From: a virus
Strand: one strand, 5' to 3'
Virus record (IMG/VR): IMGVR_UViG_3300017713_000112
Span: 1 to 21,186 of that record
Length of the DNA stretch: 21,186 nucleotides
The notes beneath the pieces were generated by a model. It was given only the letters and a program-made list of their open reading frames with translations, ran no database searches and was not told where the DNA came from. Both the position numbers and the translations under genes were made by a program. Below are positions 9,235 to 17,005 of this stretch, piece by piece (within the stretch, counting starts at the first letter, position 1; each line of letters starts with the position of its first letter).

Positions 9235-10398
9235 ATGGCAAGAGAGTTTATAACACTAGACACTAGAGTCGATGCGTTCAAAGACACATTCAATAGTCTT
9301 ACCGACAAGGTTGGCGATCTTGCTCTCCTTACTACTACAGGTGACTCCGATTTAGTTCAGGCAATCAACGAACTTGATAGTGATGTTGGGGCTCCTGCCA
9401 GTCTTACAACTACTACTAAACAAAATATTGTTGCATCAATCAATGAACACGACGCGGAACTAGGTACTATTACATCTGGTGCAATGGGAACCACTGCATC
9501 CACAGTATCTACTGCAATAAAAGAATTAGACAGTGACCGAGACAGACTTGTAACATATACAGGTATGCCTACTGCAATTACTGGAATGGACAACAGTACA
9601 GGTAACGTCTTATCGACTGCCGTACTAAATCTAGACAGTGCATTGGGTAACAGATCCGCACTGACAACAACCGCCGATCAAGATGTCGTAGTTGCGATTA
9701 ACGAATTGGACGCAGAACTTGGAACAATATCCGCTGGTGCGATGGGAACTACCGCATCCACCGTATCCACTGCGATAAAAGAGTTAGATTCTGATAGAGA
9801 TAGACTTGTAACATATACTGGTTTGCCTGCGGCTATCACAGGAATGAGTAACGCGACTGGTAACGTTATATCTACATCTTTACTTTCACTTGATAGTGCG
9901 GTGGGTCTTAGAACAAATCTTACTACGACTGCAAAACCAACTCTGGTTGCGGCGATTAACGAACTACATGCAGAGATGGGTAACGTTACTGCTGGTGCGA
10001 TGGGAACATCTGCATCGACAATTGTAACTGCGATTGCCGAACATGAGACACAAATTAACGCAAACAAAACAGCAGTAGACAGTGACCTCGGTACAGTCAA
10101 CGCATCGAATATGGGAACAGTCGCACACACAGTTGTGGCAGCGATTAACGAACTCCACACACAACTGGATACGTTAGATAGTGATGCGGCTGCCAACCCA
10201 GTTGGTGCAATTACCTCATTGACTACTACAGTTAAATCTTCAATTGTTAATGCGATAAACTCCCTAGATAGTGATGTAGGTACAAGAACAAGTTTAAATA
10301 CTACGGCAGATCAAAACCTAGTAGTTGCAATCAACGAAGTTTCTAATCGTGCAATTAATGTTAAAGATAGTGACGGTACACTACTGAACACAGCTTAA
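9235..10398 (+). CDS. Repetitive tail-fibre-like protein with LTTT...AINEL repeats
   Basis: A 387-residue protein made almost entirely of repeats. The unit LTTT-x5-V-x-AINEL-x4-G appears six times, and a longer 86-residue unit is repeated at exact spacing. Such short alternating Thr-rich and helical AINEL units are typical of the shafts of trimeric phage fibres, and the protein lies among fibre genes, so a fibre or whisker role is inferred. There is no signal peptide, no membrane segment and no enzymatic motif. The ATG follows the upstream stop by one base, with AGAAGAG as ribosome site. DSD occurs at many unit borders. Attachment point on the virion is unknown. Confidence 0.7.
   Translation: MAREFITLDTRVDAFKDTFNSLTDKVGDLALLTTTGDSDLVQAINELDSDVGAPASLTTTTKQNIVASINEHDAELGTITSGAMGTTASTVSTAIKELDSDRDRLVTYTGMPTAITGMDNSTGNVLSTAVLNLDSALGNRSALTTTADQDVVVAINELDAELGTISAGAMGTTASTVSTAIKELDSDRDRLVTYTGLPAAITGMSNATGNVISTSLLSLDSAVGLRTNLTTTAKPTLVAAINELHAEMGNVTAGAMGTSASTIVTAIAEHETQINANKTAVDSDLGTVNASNMGTVAHTVVAAINELHTQLDTLDSDAAANPVGAITSLTTTVKSSIVNAINSLDSDVGTRTSLNTTADQNLVVAINEVSNRAINVKDSDGTLLNTA
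9451..10047 (+). repeat. 258-bp (86-residue) in-frame tandem repeat, 2.3 copies
   Basis: Copies begin at 9451, 9709 and 9967 (HDAELG, LDAELG and LHAEMG contexts), each exactly 258 bases apart. Each contains GAMGT-A-ST, TAIKELDSDRDRLVTYTG, ITGM, TGNV and LTTT-AINEL. The third copy stops resembling the others after about 27 residues. Codons differ between copies, so the duplication is not very recent. Confidence 0.85.
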
Positions 10399-10407
10399 GG
10401 GTTTAAT

Positions 10408-12012
10408 ATGTCAATAATAGACGGACTACTCAAACTAGACGGATCAGATGGTAGTCTGAAGAAGATGACTGCCGCGGAAGAGAACTATCTCGCACACCAA
10501 GCAGGATTGCAACTCGCTGATGCGGGCCCAGCACAAATTGCGTCTATTACATCCTCATCTTCTGGTAATGCCACAGTCGGTACATATACGAACACGACTA
10601 TGGATGGTAACGTTGGCGATCACGATGCATCCGCAAGAAATGTCACCACAACAAATACAACCTTATATCAGAAAGAAGGAACTGCCGCAACTAGTGGCGT
10701 TAATTATTTTCAACCAGTTATATTTGATAAGTCAGATACTAAAACAATTAAGGTTGTAAACGATGCGGAGATGGCCGTTGTTGTTGATCGATTATTGTTG
10801 ACTATCTTTGCAAATGATTATGCTGGTACATACAAAATAGGATCATCTGCACCAAGTAGTGATTACTCTGTACATATTTCAAATGTTTTCTCTGACACAC
10901 GTGCAGACGGTACTACAGTAAACTATAGTATATACAAAAGAGATACCTTTACGGAACCCACTAAAATTAGTCCTATGCGACTATTGAACAGTAGTGGTGA
11001 CCTACAGGCAATGACGCCTGCACAGATTAAATATACATTTGGAAATGTCGCAAAAACTAGAATTATGAATGGCTCCGCTGGTGTAGGAACTTATCAACTT
11101 AGATCATCCGCACAGGGTGTTCCAACTGATTCTGGTACATGGGTTGCGAAAGGTACTGCAACCGATATAAGAAATACACTTTCAGATGAAAACTATACAC
11201 GAGACAGTACCGACAGTTTTGCGGGAAATTATTCGGGCGCTGCATATCAAACCTTTTATCAAACATCATATCAAGGTGAGTATGACGGCAACTATACTGG
11301 TCAGTATGTTGGTAACTACGCTGGTAACTACGATGGATCTGGAGATTTTACACGCAACGCACTAGAAAATTATGCGGTGGACTACGAAGGAAACTTTGAT
11401 GGTGCCTCGCCTGGAGATGCAGGCGGTGGCTTTGAAGCAATATACGTTGGTAACTATGAATCCGATTACACTGGTAACTTCATTGGTAACTACGATGGTG
11501 TTTATTCAAGAACTAGCACAAGATCCGAAGAAGAAACCTTTACACGTGTCACCGTTATAAACTATTCTGGAGTCATAGGTGATGGGTCTACTGTTTATTC
11601 GCAAGTATCATATACAGGTGATTATACTGGTACGTATACTGGTAACTATGTGGGTGAATATGAAGGTCAATTCACACGAGACCTTACTTCTAATTTTATT
11701 GGTAACTTTGAAAGAAACTATACTGCAAATTATGTTCCTACATATGTTGGTACTTACGAAGAACACTATGTAGGCGACTATACTGGTAACTATGAGGGTG
11801 GTGCAGATTATATAGGGGGTTATAGTGGTAACTACGATGGCGAGTATATTGGTGATTTTGAAGGTGATTTTACATCAAACTATGTCAGTAACTATACGGC
11901 AAATTATATAGGGGATTATACAGGGAACTTCGTCGGGAACTACGCAGGCTCAACAATTCAATCAGGAGTTCAAACGATAGAGACATATACACTTTACGTC
12001 AGAACTGCATAA
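10408..12012 (+). CDS. Tyr-tetrad repeat protein A, short paralogue
   Basis: A 534-residue protein with three parts. Residues 1-263 form a globular-looking domain shared with the next gene (EENYLAHQAGLQLA, TYTNT, SSAPSSDYSV, DTRADGT, GTWVAKG). Residues 264-512 form a degenerate array of four-residue units of the x-G-N/D-Y type, with several irregular insertions (for example DGSGDF and SGVIGDGSTVY). A 22-residue cap follows (IQSGVQTIETYTLYVRTA). No secretion signal, catalytic motif or membrane segment is seen. AAGGG six bases before the ATG is the ribosome site. Position among fibre genes suggests a virion fibre or adhesin. Similar repeats occur, as far as I recall, in uncharacterised proteins of marine T4-like phages; no function is assigned here. 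Confidence 0.72.
   Translation: MSIIDGLLKLDGSDGSLKKMTAAEENYLAHQAGLQLADAGPAQIASITSSSSGNATVGTYTNTTMDGNVGDHDASARNVTTTNTTLYQKEGTAATSGVNYFQPVIFDKSDTKTIKVVNDAEMAVVVDRLLLTIFANDYAGTYKIGSSAPSSDYSVHISNVFSDTRADGTTVNYSIYKRDTFTEPTKISPMRLLNSSGDLQAMTPAQIKYTFGNVAKTRIMNGSAGVGTYQLRSSAQGVPTDSGTWVAKGTATDIRNTLSDENYTRDSTDSFAGNYSGAAYQTFYQTSYQGEYDGNYTGQYVGNYAGNYDGSGDFTRNALENYAVDYEGNFDGASPGDAGGGFEAIYVGNYESDYTGNFIGNYDGVYSRTSTRSEEETFTRVTVINYSGVIGDGSTVYSQVSYTGDYTGTYTGNYVGEYEGQFTRDLTSNFIGNFERNYTANYVPTYVGTYEEHYVGDYTGNYEGGADYIGGYSGNYDGEYIGDFEGDFTSNYVSNYTANYIGDYTGNFVGNYAGSTIQSGVQTIETYTLYVRTA
11197..11943 (+). repeat. Degenerate Tyr-tetrapeptide array in protein A
   Basis: Residues 264-512. Runs such as DGNY TGQY VGNY AGNY keep strict four-residue spacing. 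They are interrupted by six- to eleven-residue units (DGSGDF, PGDAGGGF, SGVIGDGSTVY, EGGADY) and by one TRDS unit at the start. It is much shorter and more eroded than the array of the next gene. Confidence 0.9.
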
Positions 12013-12021
12013 TTTTTAGGT

Positions 12022-12029
12022 TATAAATA
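12022..12029 (+). promoter_or_regulatory. T4-type late promoter TATAAATA before the giant repeat gene
   Basis: Exact match to the T4 late promoter consensus recognised by the phage gp55 sigma factor. The box lies six bases before the ATG at 12035, so transcription would be expected to begin at or within a few bases of the start codon. The only Shine-Dalgarno-like bases (AGG, 12018-12020) lie inside or upstream of the promoter. Confidence 0.75.
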
Positions 12030-12034
12030 GTCGT

Positions 12035-15000
12035 ATGTCTACAGCACACATACCCCTTCTCTCACAAGGCACAAACGGTGACCTTATACAGTTCTCGGAT
12101 AGTGCCGAGAATTATCTTGCGTATCGTATGGGATTGCATCTCGCTTCCATGTCGCACGATTCAGATGCATCCAGATTAAATATAACTGCTGGCGATTCTG
12201 CAAGTCATCCTCTTGCAATCGGTACATACACAAATACAAAATTTAATGAAGCAGTAGGATCACACGCTGGTTTTACGACGGCAACTAATACTGTTACAAT
12301 GTATCAGGTAGATGGAACAGTTGCACAAACAGGTGGTGATTATTTCAGACCCATCGGATTTGCAGACGGACACGCAGATCATAGAATAGAAGAAATGAAA
12401 GACAGTGATCTGACTGTATTGACAGACAGATTGTTGACTAAGGCGTTTACTGGAGATTATCCAGGCACATATAAAATTGCATCATCGGCACCTTCTGCAC
12501 AGTATAGTGTTGCAGACTCAGATATATTTACAGATACAAGAGCAGACGGAACAAGTGTAGGATATGACTTGTATGTCAGAACTGCAATGTCTGCACCCAC
12601 TACCAAAAAACCATTTAGAATTGTTAGAGATCCAGATTCAGACGGGCCATCGTTAAATATTGGTACAAACTTTACTGGTCTTAAAGAAATGTCTGATGCA
12701 CAAACGCAATACACACTAGGTACTCAGGGTGCAAACAGGATTATCGCTGGTGGTATTGGAACATATCAGTTCAGAACTGCAACGCAAGGTGTTCCCAGTG
12801 CAACAGGTACATGGGTTGCAAAGGGTGTTGCATTAGATACAAAACAAGAGACTGCTGATCAGAACTATACGCGAGATAGTACTAGAGACAGTACTAGAGA
12901 TAGTACTCAGGACTTTACACACGCATATGTGGGTGATTATGCGATTAACTTTGAAGGTAATTATGTAGGTGAATATACTGGTACATCTACAAGAACATCA
13001 ACTGTTGCATACGAAGCAGACTACGTTGGGGATTATGTCGGTATATTCCAACGAAACTACACACGAGATAGTACACAAAACTTTGTAGGAAACTATGAAG
13101 CAGATGGCTATGCTGGTGATTATGTTGGTCAATATACTTCTGACTATGTTGGTGAGTATCTTGGTAATTATGATGCAACTTATGAAACTGCATATGAAGG
13201 GCCTGATTATGCTGGTAATTATGAATCCGATTATGTCGGTGATTATGGTGGTGACTATCAGGGTGATTATGTTGGCGGTAACTTTGAAGGTAATTACACT
13301 GGAAACTTTGAAGGTAATTATGAAAGTTTTTACGAAACTAATTATACTAGCAATTATGGAACTACTTATGATGGTGATTATGTTCAACAGTTTGTTGGCG
13401 ATTACGCTGGTAACTATGAACCAAATTATGCAGGCGAGTACGTTCCAAATTATATTAGTAATTATGTTAGTAACTACGAAGGCAATTACGTTGGTGAGTA
13501 CGCTGGTGAATATGTTGGTAACTATGAACCAAACTATGTCGGAAACTATGAACCCAATTACGTAGGAAACTATGAGGTAGATTTTGCTGGAGATTATATT
13601 GGTCAATATACTAGTAACTATGTAAGTAATTACGAAGGTGATTATGTTCAACAGTTCGTAGGAAACTATGAAGGTAATTTTATTGCGAACTATGGGGCTG
13701 GATACGAGGCAGTCTACGATGGTAATTATGTTGGAGAATACGCTGGGGATTACGTAGGCGAGTATGTTGGAGAATATACAGGTGCCACATTCGATGGTGA
13801 CTATGCTGGTAACTATGTCGGTAATTATATCGGAGAATATGCGGGCGATTATGTTCCAGACTACGTTGGTGACTATACAGGCGACTATGGTGGTAATTAC
13901 GCTGGTAACTATATCGGAGAATATGCGGGCAATTATGTTCCAAACTATACAGGCAACTACACTGGTAATTACGAAGGAACTTACAACCGAGATAGTACTA
14001 CTGCCTTTGCTGGTAACTATACACCAAACTATACAGGCAACTACGCTGGTCAGTACACAAGAGATAGTACACGAAACTCTCAACGGACTTCGACACGAAA
14101 CTCTCAACGGACTTCGACACGCGACTCAACCAATAACTTTACAGGCAACTTTGCTGGTAACTTTGCTGGTAACTTCTTAGGTGACTATACTGGTAACTTT
14201 GCTGGTAACTTCGTAGGTGACTTTGTTGGTAACTTCACTGCATTTTTTAGTGGGTACGGTGGATCAAACAGGGCAACAAACTATACGAGAACATCTACTC
14301 GAACTTCAACTAGAAACTCACAAAGAACATCTACACGTACATCCACACGTGATTCGACAACAGTGTTCACAGGTAACTTTGCTGGTAACTTCGTAGGTGA
14401 CTACACTGGTAACTTCTTAGGTGACTATACAGGTAACTTTGTTGGTAACTATGATGCAGTGTACACTCGTGCAAGTGTTGGTGCTGTCTTTACTGGTGAC
14501 TATACAGGTAACTTTGTTGGTAATTATTCGGGTAATTATACTAGAGATAGTACTCGTGCAAGTGCTGGTGCAGCCTTTGTCGGTGATTATGCTGGTAATT
14601 ATGCTGGTAACTATATTGGAGAATATGCGGGCGGCTATGCTGGTAACTATGACGCTGCTGCGTTTGTAGGAGACTACGGTGGTAACTATGCAGGCAACTA
14701 TATTGGAGAATACGTAGGAAACTACGAACCAAATTATGCAGGCAACTATGGTGGTAATTACGCTGGTAATTATGCAGGCGATTACATCGGTCAGTACACT
14801 GCAAATTATGTGTCTGAATATGAAGCCGCATATGCAACAGATTTCGCTGGTAACTACGACGGTAACTATGTTGGTGCATATGATGCAGCATATCAAACAA
14901 CCTATGATGGTAACTATGTGGGTGAATATACTACAGCCTACGATGGTGACTATACAGGTGCAGTGTTTGCTGGTGACTATACAGGTGATCCGTATGCTGG

Positions 15001-15718
15001 TGATTACTCAGGTAACTATGCTGGTGATTACATTGGCAATTACGATGCAGCATATCAGACTAATTATGAAGCAGCGGCATACGTCGGTGATTATACAGGG
15101 GCAGTATTTGTCGGAGATTATGCTGGTAATTATGACGGCAACTATACTGGTCAATATGATGCCGCCTATGAATCAGACTACGTGTCAAATTATGTTTCTA
15201 ACTTTACAAGAGATAGTACGGATGATTTTACAAGAATATCAACTGTAAATTATCAGGGCGAGTATATTGGAGAATATGGTGGTAACTATACTTCAAACTA
15301 TATTGGAAACTATATCTCGAACTACATCAGTAATTATCAATCTGATTATGTTGGTGATTATGCTGGTAATTATCAAACTGTTTATGATGGCAATTATCTT
15401 GGAAACTATATTCCAACCTATGATGGAGATTATACAGGTAATTTTGAAGGTAATTACACAGCCGATTATGAGGGTGAATATGATGGTAACTACACTGCAA
15501 ATTATAGTACGGATTACGTAGGAGACTATGAAGGCACCTTTGCAGGCGATTACATAGGAGATTATGGTGACAATTATGAAGGTAACTACACAGGAAACTA
15601 TGTGGGGAACTTTATTGGTAATTATGTTGGTAATTATGTTGGTAACTATTCTGGAATTACCATGCAATCATCCAGCGCAACGATAGAAACGTATACACTC
15701 TACGTAAGAGTTTCTTGA
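12035..15718 (+). CDS. Giant Tyr-tetrad repeat protein B
   Basis: A 1227-residue paralogue of the preceding protein. Residues 1-278 are the shared N-terminal domain (AENYLAYRMGLHLA, TYTNT, SSAPSAQYSV, DTRADGT, GTWVAKG). Residues 279-1205 are a continuous array of 218 four-residue and 11 five-residue units. Residues 1206-1227 are the shared cap ending TIETYTLYVRVS. The array is rich in Gly, Tyr, Asn and Asp, locally Arg/Ser/Thr, with only two widely separated lapses. There is no signal peptide, cysteine pattern or enzyme motif. The start aligns with that of the paralogue although there is no good ribosome site; an exact late promoter lies just upstream. A long virion fibre or adhesive filament is the most likely role, inferred from position and composition. 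Confidence 0.75.
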   Translation: MSTAHIPLLSQGTNGDLIQFSDSAENYLAYRMGLHLASMSHDSDASRLNITAGDSASHPLAIGTYTNTKFNEAVGSHAGFTTATNTVTMYQVDGTVAQTGGDYFRPIGFADGHADHRIEEMKDSDLTVLTDRLLTKAFTGDYPGTYKIASSAPSAQYSVADSDIFTDTRADGTSVGYDLYVRTAMSAPTTKKPFRIVRDPDSDGPSLNIGTNFTGLKEMSDAQTQYTLGTQGANRIIAGGIGTYQFRTATQGVPSATGTWVAKGVALDTKQETADQNYTRDSTRDSTRDSTQDFTHAYVGDYAINFEGNYVGEYTGTSTRTSTVAYEADYVGDYVGIFQRNYTRDSTQNFVGNYEADGYAGDYVGQYTSDYVGEYLGNYDATYETAYEGPDYAGNYESDYVGDYGGDYQGDYVGGNFEGNYTGNFEGNYESFYETNYTSNYGTTYDGDYVQQFVGDYAGNYEPNYAGEYVPNYISNYVSNYEGNYVGEYAGEYVGNYEPNYVGNYEPNYVGNYEVDFAGDYIGQYTSNYVSNYEGDYVQQFVGNYEGNFIANYGAGYEAVYDGNYVGEYAGDYVGEYVGEYTGATFDGDYAGNYVGNYIGEYAGDYVPDYVGDYTGDYGGNYAGNYIGEYAGNYVPNYTGNYTGNYEGTYNRDSTTAFAGNYTPNYTGNYAGQYTRDSTRNSQRTSTRNSQRTSTRDSTNNFTGNFAGNFAGNFLGDYTGNFAGNFVGDFVGNFTAFFSGYGGSNRATNYTRTSTRTSTRNSQRTSTRTSTRDSTTVFTGNFAGNFVGDYTGNFLGDYTGNFVGNYDAVYTRASVGAVFTGDYTGNFVGNYSGNYTRDSTRASAGAAFVGDYAGNYAGNYIGEYAGGYAGNYDAAAFVGDYGGNYAGNYIGEYVGNYEPNYAGNYGGNYAGNYAGDYIGQYTANYVSEYEAAYATDFAGNYDGNYVGAYDAAYQTTYDGNYVGEYTTAYDGDYTGAVFAGDYTGDPYAGDYSGNYAGDYIGNYDAAYQTNYEAAAYVGDYTGAVFVGDYAGNYDGNYTGQYDAAYESDYVSNYVSNFTRDSTDDFTRISTVNYQGEYIGEYGGNYTSNYIGNYISNYISNYQSDYVGDYAGNYQTVYDGNYLGNYIPTYDGDYTGNFEGNYTADYEGEYDGNYTANYSTDYVGDYEGTFAGDYIGDYGDNYEGNYTGNYVGNFIGNYVGNYVGNYSGITMQSSSATIETYTLYVRVS
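12869..15649 (+). repeat. 927-residue Tyr-tetrapeptide array (229 units)
   Basis: Reading from TRDS at residue 279 to VGNY ending at residue 1205, every residue falls into a unit of four (218 units) or five (11 units: EADGY, EGPDY, VGGNF, TGATF, VGAVF, AGAAF, DAAAF, TGAVF twice, TGDPY, EAAAY). 203 units end in Tyr or Phe and 24 in Ser; only SGYG and GSNR break the rule. The usual unit is x-G-N/D-Y. Ser-ending units are mostly T-R-D/N/T-S. At DNA level this is a 12-base period with synonymous variation. Confidence 0.95.
14069..14116 (+). repeat. Exact 24-bp tandem duplication inside the array
   Basis: Two adjacent identical 24-base copies (14069-14092 and 14093-14116), each beginning acacgaaactctcaacgg and encoding R-N-S-Q-R-T-S-T. 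Exact identity, unlike the synonymous variation elsewhere in the array, points to a recent slippage or recombination event. Confidence 0.9.
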
Positions 15719-15752
15719 CAAAATTGACATTATATGATACACTATATACAGT
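15715..15752 (+). promoter_or_regulatory. Sigma70-type promoter(s) before the enzyme unit
   Basis: Two perfect -35 hexamers TTGACA (15715-15720 and 15724-15729) are each followed 17 bases later by a -10-like hexamer (TACACT at 15738-15743, TACAGT at 15747-15752, each 4 of 6 matches). The first -35 overlaps the TGA stop of the repeat gene. This type, unlike TATAAATA, would be read by host RNA polymerase, suggesting early or constitutive expression of the genes downstream. The -10 elements are imperfect, so confidence is moderate. Confidence 0.55.
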
Positions 15753-15755
15753 GTA
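15738..15755 (+). promoter_or_regulatory. Near-perfect 18-bp palindrome, possible operator
   Basis: TACACTATATACAGTGTA reads the same on the other strand except for one mismatched pair (A at 15744 against C at 15749). It covers both candidate -10 hexamers, the position expected of a repressor operator. There is no T-run after it, so it does not look like an intrinsic terminator of the repeat gene. Confidence 0.5.
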
Positions 15756-15780
15756 ATTGCAAATACAATAGGTGAAAATA

Positions 15781-16230
15781 ATGAAAAAAGAATGGCGACA
15801 TCCTTTCTGGGAAAACTACCAAAAAGATAGGATTACATGCAAACTGGTCATTACACACGAAAATGGTGAGGTAACTAGTTCTACTTCTACCGTAAGTAAA
15901 TATGATAAAAACGGTGAGATCACAAAAGATTACAATGATGTTATCGCAGCGACTCCAGTCGAAAAAATTAATAAGAACACGGAAGAACGCGAACAACGTC
16001 ATAAAGACAATAGACTTAATGACAAACGCAAACAAGCAGAACGAGAAGCGGCTAGAAAACTAGAACAACTGTTTAACGCAAAACTTGAAGTGTTTGAGAT
16101 AGAATCTATAAAGAGTTCTACAAACAGAAAAGCAAAATCAAAAATTCGTAGATCTAAAAATCAGTATGAAATGATGGCATATGCTATTATGTTGATCCAA
16201 GAAGAAGATGCAAAGAATGAGTCCAAGTAA
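15781..16230 (+). CDS. Hypothetical basic protein with long helix
   Basis: A 149-residue protein that I do not recognise functionally. Residues 4-55 (EWRHPFWENYQKDRITCKLV and on) may be a small beta domain. Residues 61-110 are strongly charged (EEREQRHKDNRLNDKRKQAE) and likely one long helix or coiled coil. The end SKIRRSKNQYEMMAYAIMLI is basic then hydrophobic. ATG at 15781 is preferred over GTG at 15772 because AGGTG lies six bases upstream of the ATG. It is the first gene after the sigma70-type promoter and overlaps the start of the next gene, so it is probably co-expressed with the enzymes that follow. Confidence 0.7.
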   Translation: MKKEWRHPFWENYQKDRITCKLVITHENGEVTSSTSTVSKYDKNGEITKDYNDVIAATPVEKINKNTEEREQRHKDNRLNDKRKQAEREAARKLEQLFNAKLEVFEIESIKSSTNRKAKSKIRRSKNQYEMMAYAIMLIQEEDAKNESK

Positions 16231-17005
16231 AGGTTTTGTACTAGTCGCATCAAAAAAGATCGCGTTCTACTACTCCGCATGTAACTTGATGGAATGCATC
16301 AAAGATTATATGCCAGATGCAAATGTTACACTCTTCTGTTCACCAGAATTCAAAGACCACAGATGTGCAGACTTTGATCAGGTGTTTGATGTAGAAAATC
16401 CAGACTTCCTTCGAGAAAAATTATATGGTATGGCAAATTCACCATATGACATTACCATGTATATGGACGCAGATGGAGAAGTTGTACACGAAGATATCGC
16501 AACAGTATTTGACCAGTTGGAAGACTGTGATATGAAGTTTGTGGTATTGAAAGACGATCCTATATCACTCAAGTCATTTGTTGAAAAAGACTTTCAGTGT
16601 AATGGCGTCAAAGAAACAATGACATTGTGCGGTGGGGTTTGTTTGTACGATATGAGAAACCCTCTTGTTCGAGACTTTATGCAAGACTGGTACAAGATGT
16701 TTTGGATACAAGAACATAGACATACTGTTCCAGTAAACATGCATTGGTGGAAAGATCATGGAATAAAATCCTCTATGTTGAGATGGGATCAGTTTACACT
16801 GTGGTGGTTGACAAATAAAATACCTAAATATAAAGACCTAAAGATTGGAGAGTTCGACGATAACTATAGGTGGAATTGGTTTACTAGTTTTAAAAGAACG
16901 CCTGATGGTAAATTTAATTTGGTAAAAAAAGATCCAGTGTTTATTCATCATTCGTCAACTATGAATAAGACAGTAGACCAGTTTAAAAACGAGGTTAAAT
17001 TATGA
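16217..17005 (+). CDS. Glycosyltransferase-like protein (GT-A fold candidate)
   Basis: A 262-residue protein probably transferring a sugar from a nucleotide-sugar donor, judged by its pattern rather than by close family recognition. It opens with a beta strand GFVLVASKKIAFYYSA. It carries YMDADGEVV (Asp84-x-Asp86, the metal-binding DxD motif) after a hydrophobic strand, has a mid-protein GGVCLYDM strand, and ends with PVFIHHSS, a late histidine position seen in GT8-like enzymes. ATG 16217 is chosen because AAGAAGA lies about ten bases upstream; ATG 16208 is an alternative adding three residues. It overlaps the previous gene, and its stop overlaps the next start (ATGA). Acceptor is unknown: a virion protein or a host glycan are both possible. 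Confidence 0.6.
   Translation: MSPSKGFVLVASKKIAFYYSACNLMECIKDYMPDANVTLFCSPEFKDHRCADFDQVFDVENPDFLREKLYGMANSPYDITMYMDADGEVVHEDIATVFDQLEDCDMKFVVLKDDPISLKSFVEKDFQCNGVKETMTLCGGVCLYDMRNPLVRDFMQDWYKMFWIQEHRHTVPVNMHWWKDHGIKSSMLRWDQFTLWWLTNKIPKYKDLKIGEFDDNYRWNWFTSFKRTPDGKFNLVKKDPVFIHHSSTMNKTVDQFKNEVKL

Noticed and set aside
9235-10398. Diversity-generating retroelement target
   Set aside because: No reverse transcriptase, template repeat or adenine-biased variable region is visible in the window.
13095-13565. Plus-strand frames overlapping the array (also near 13764, 14736 and 15267)
   Set aside because: Met/Leu/Ile/Thr-rich out-of-frame shadows of the same repeat, with no independent start signals.
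12998-14107. A long open frame of 369 codons on the minus strand
   Set aside because: It is the antisense reading of the 12-base repeat, which contains no stop in that frame. The product is a monotonous Ile/Val/Thr pattern with no ribosome site or promoter context.
12869-15649. CRISPR-like array
   Set aside because: Periodic at 12 bases, fully coding, without constant repeats and unique spacers.
10408-15718. Collagen-like Gly-X-Y protein
   Set aside because: The period is four residues with aromatic ends, not three with glycine at every third position.
15738-15755. Intrinsic terminator for the repeat gene
   Set aside because: The inverted repeat is A/T-rich with a short stem and no following T-run, and it coincides with promoter elements.
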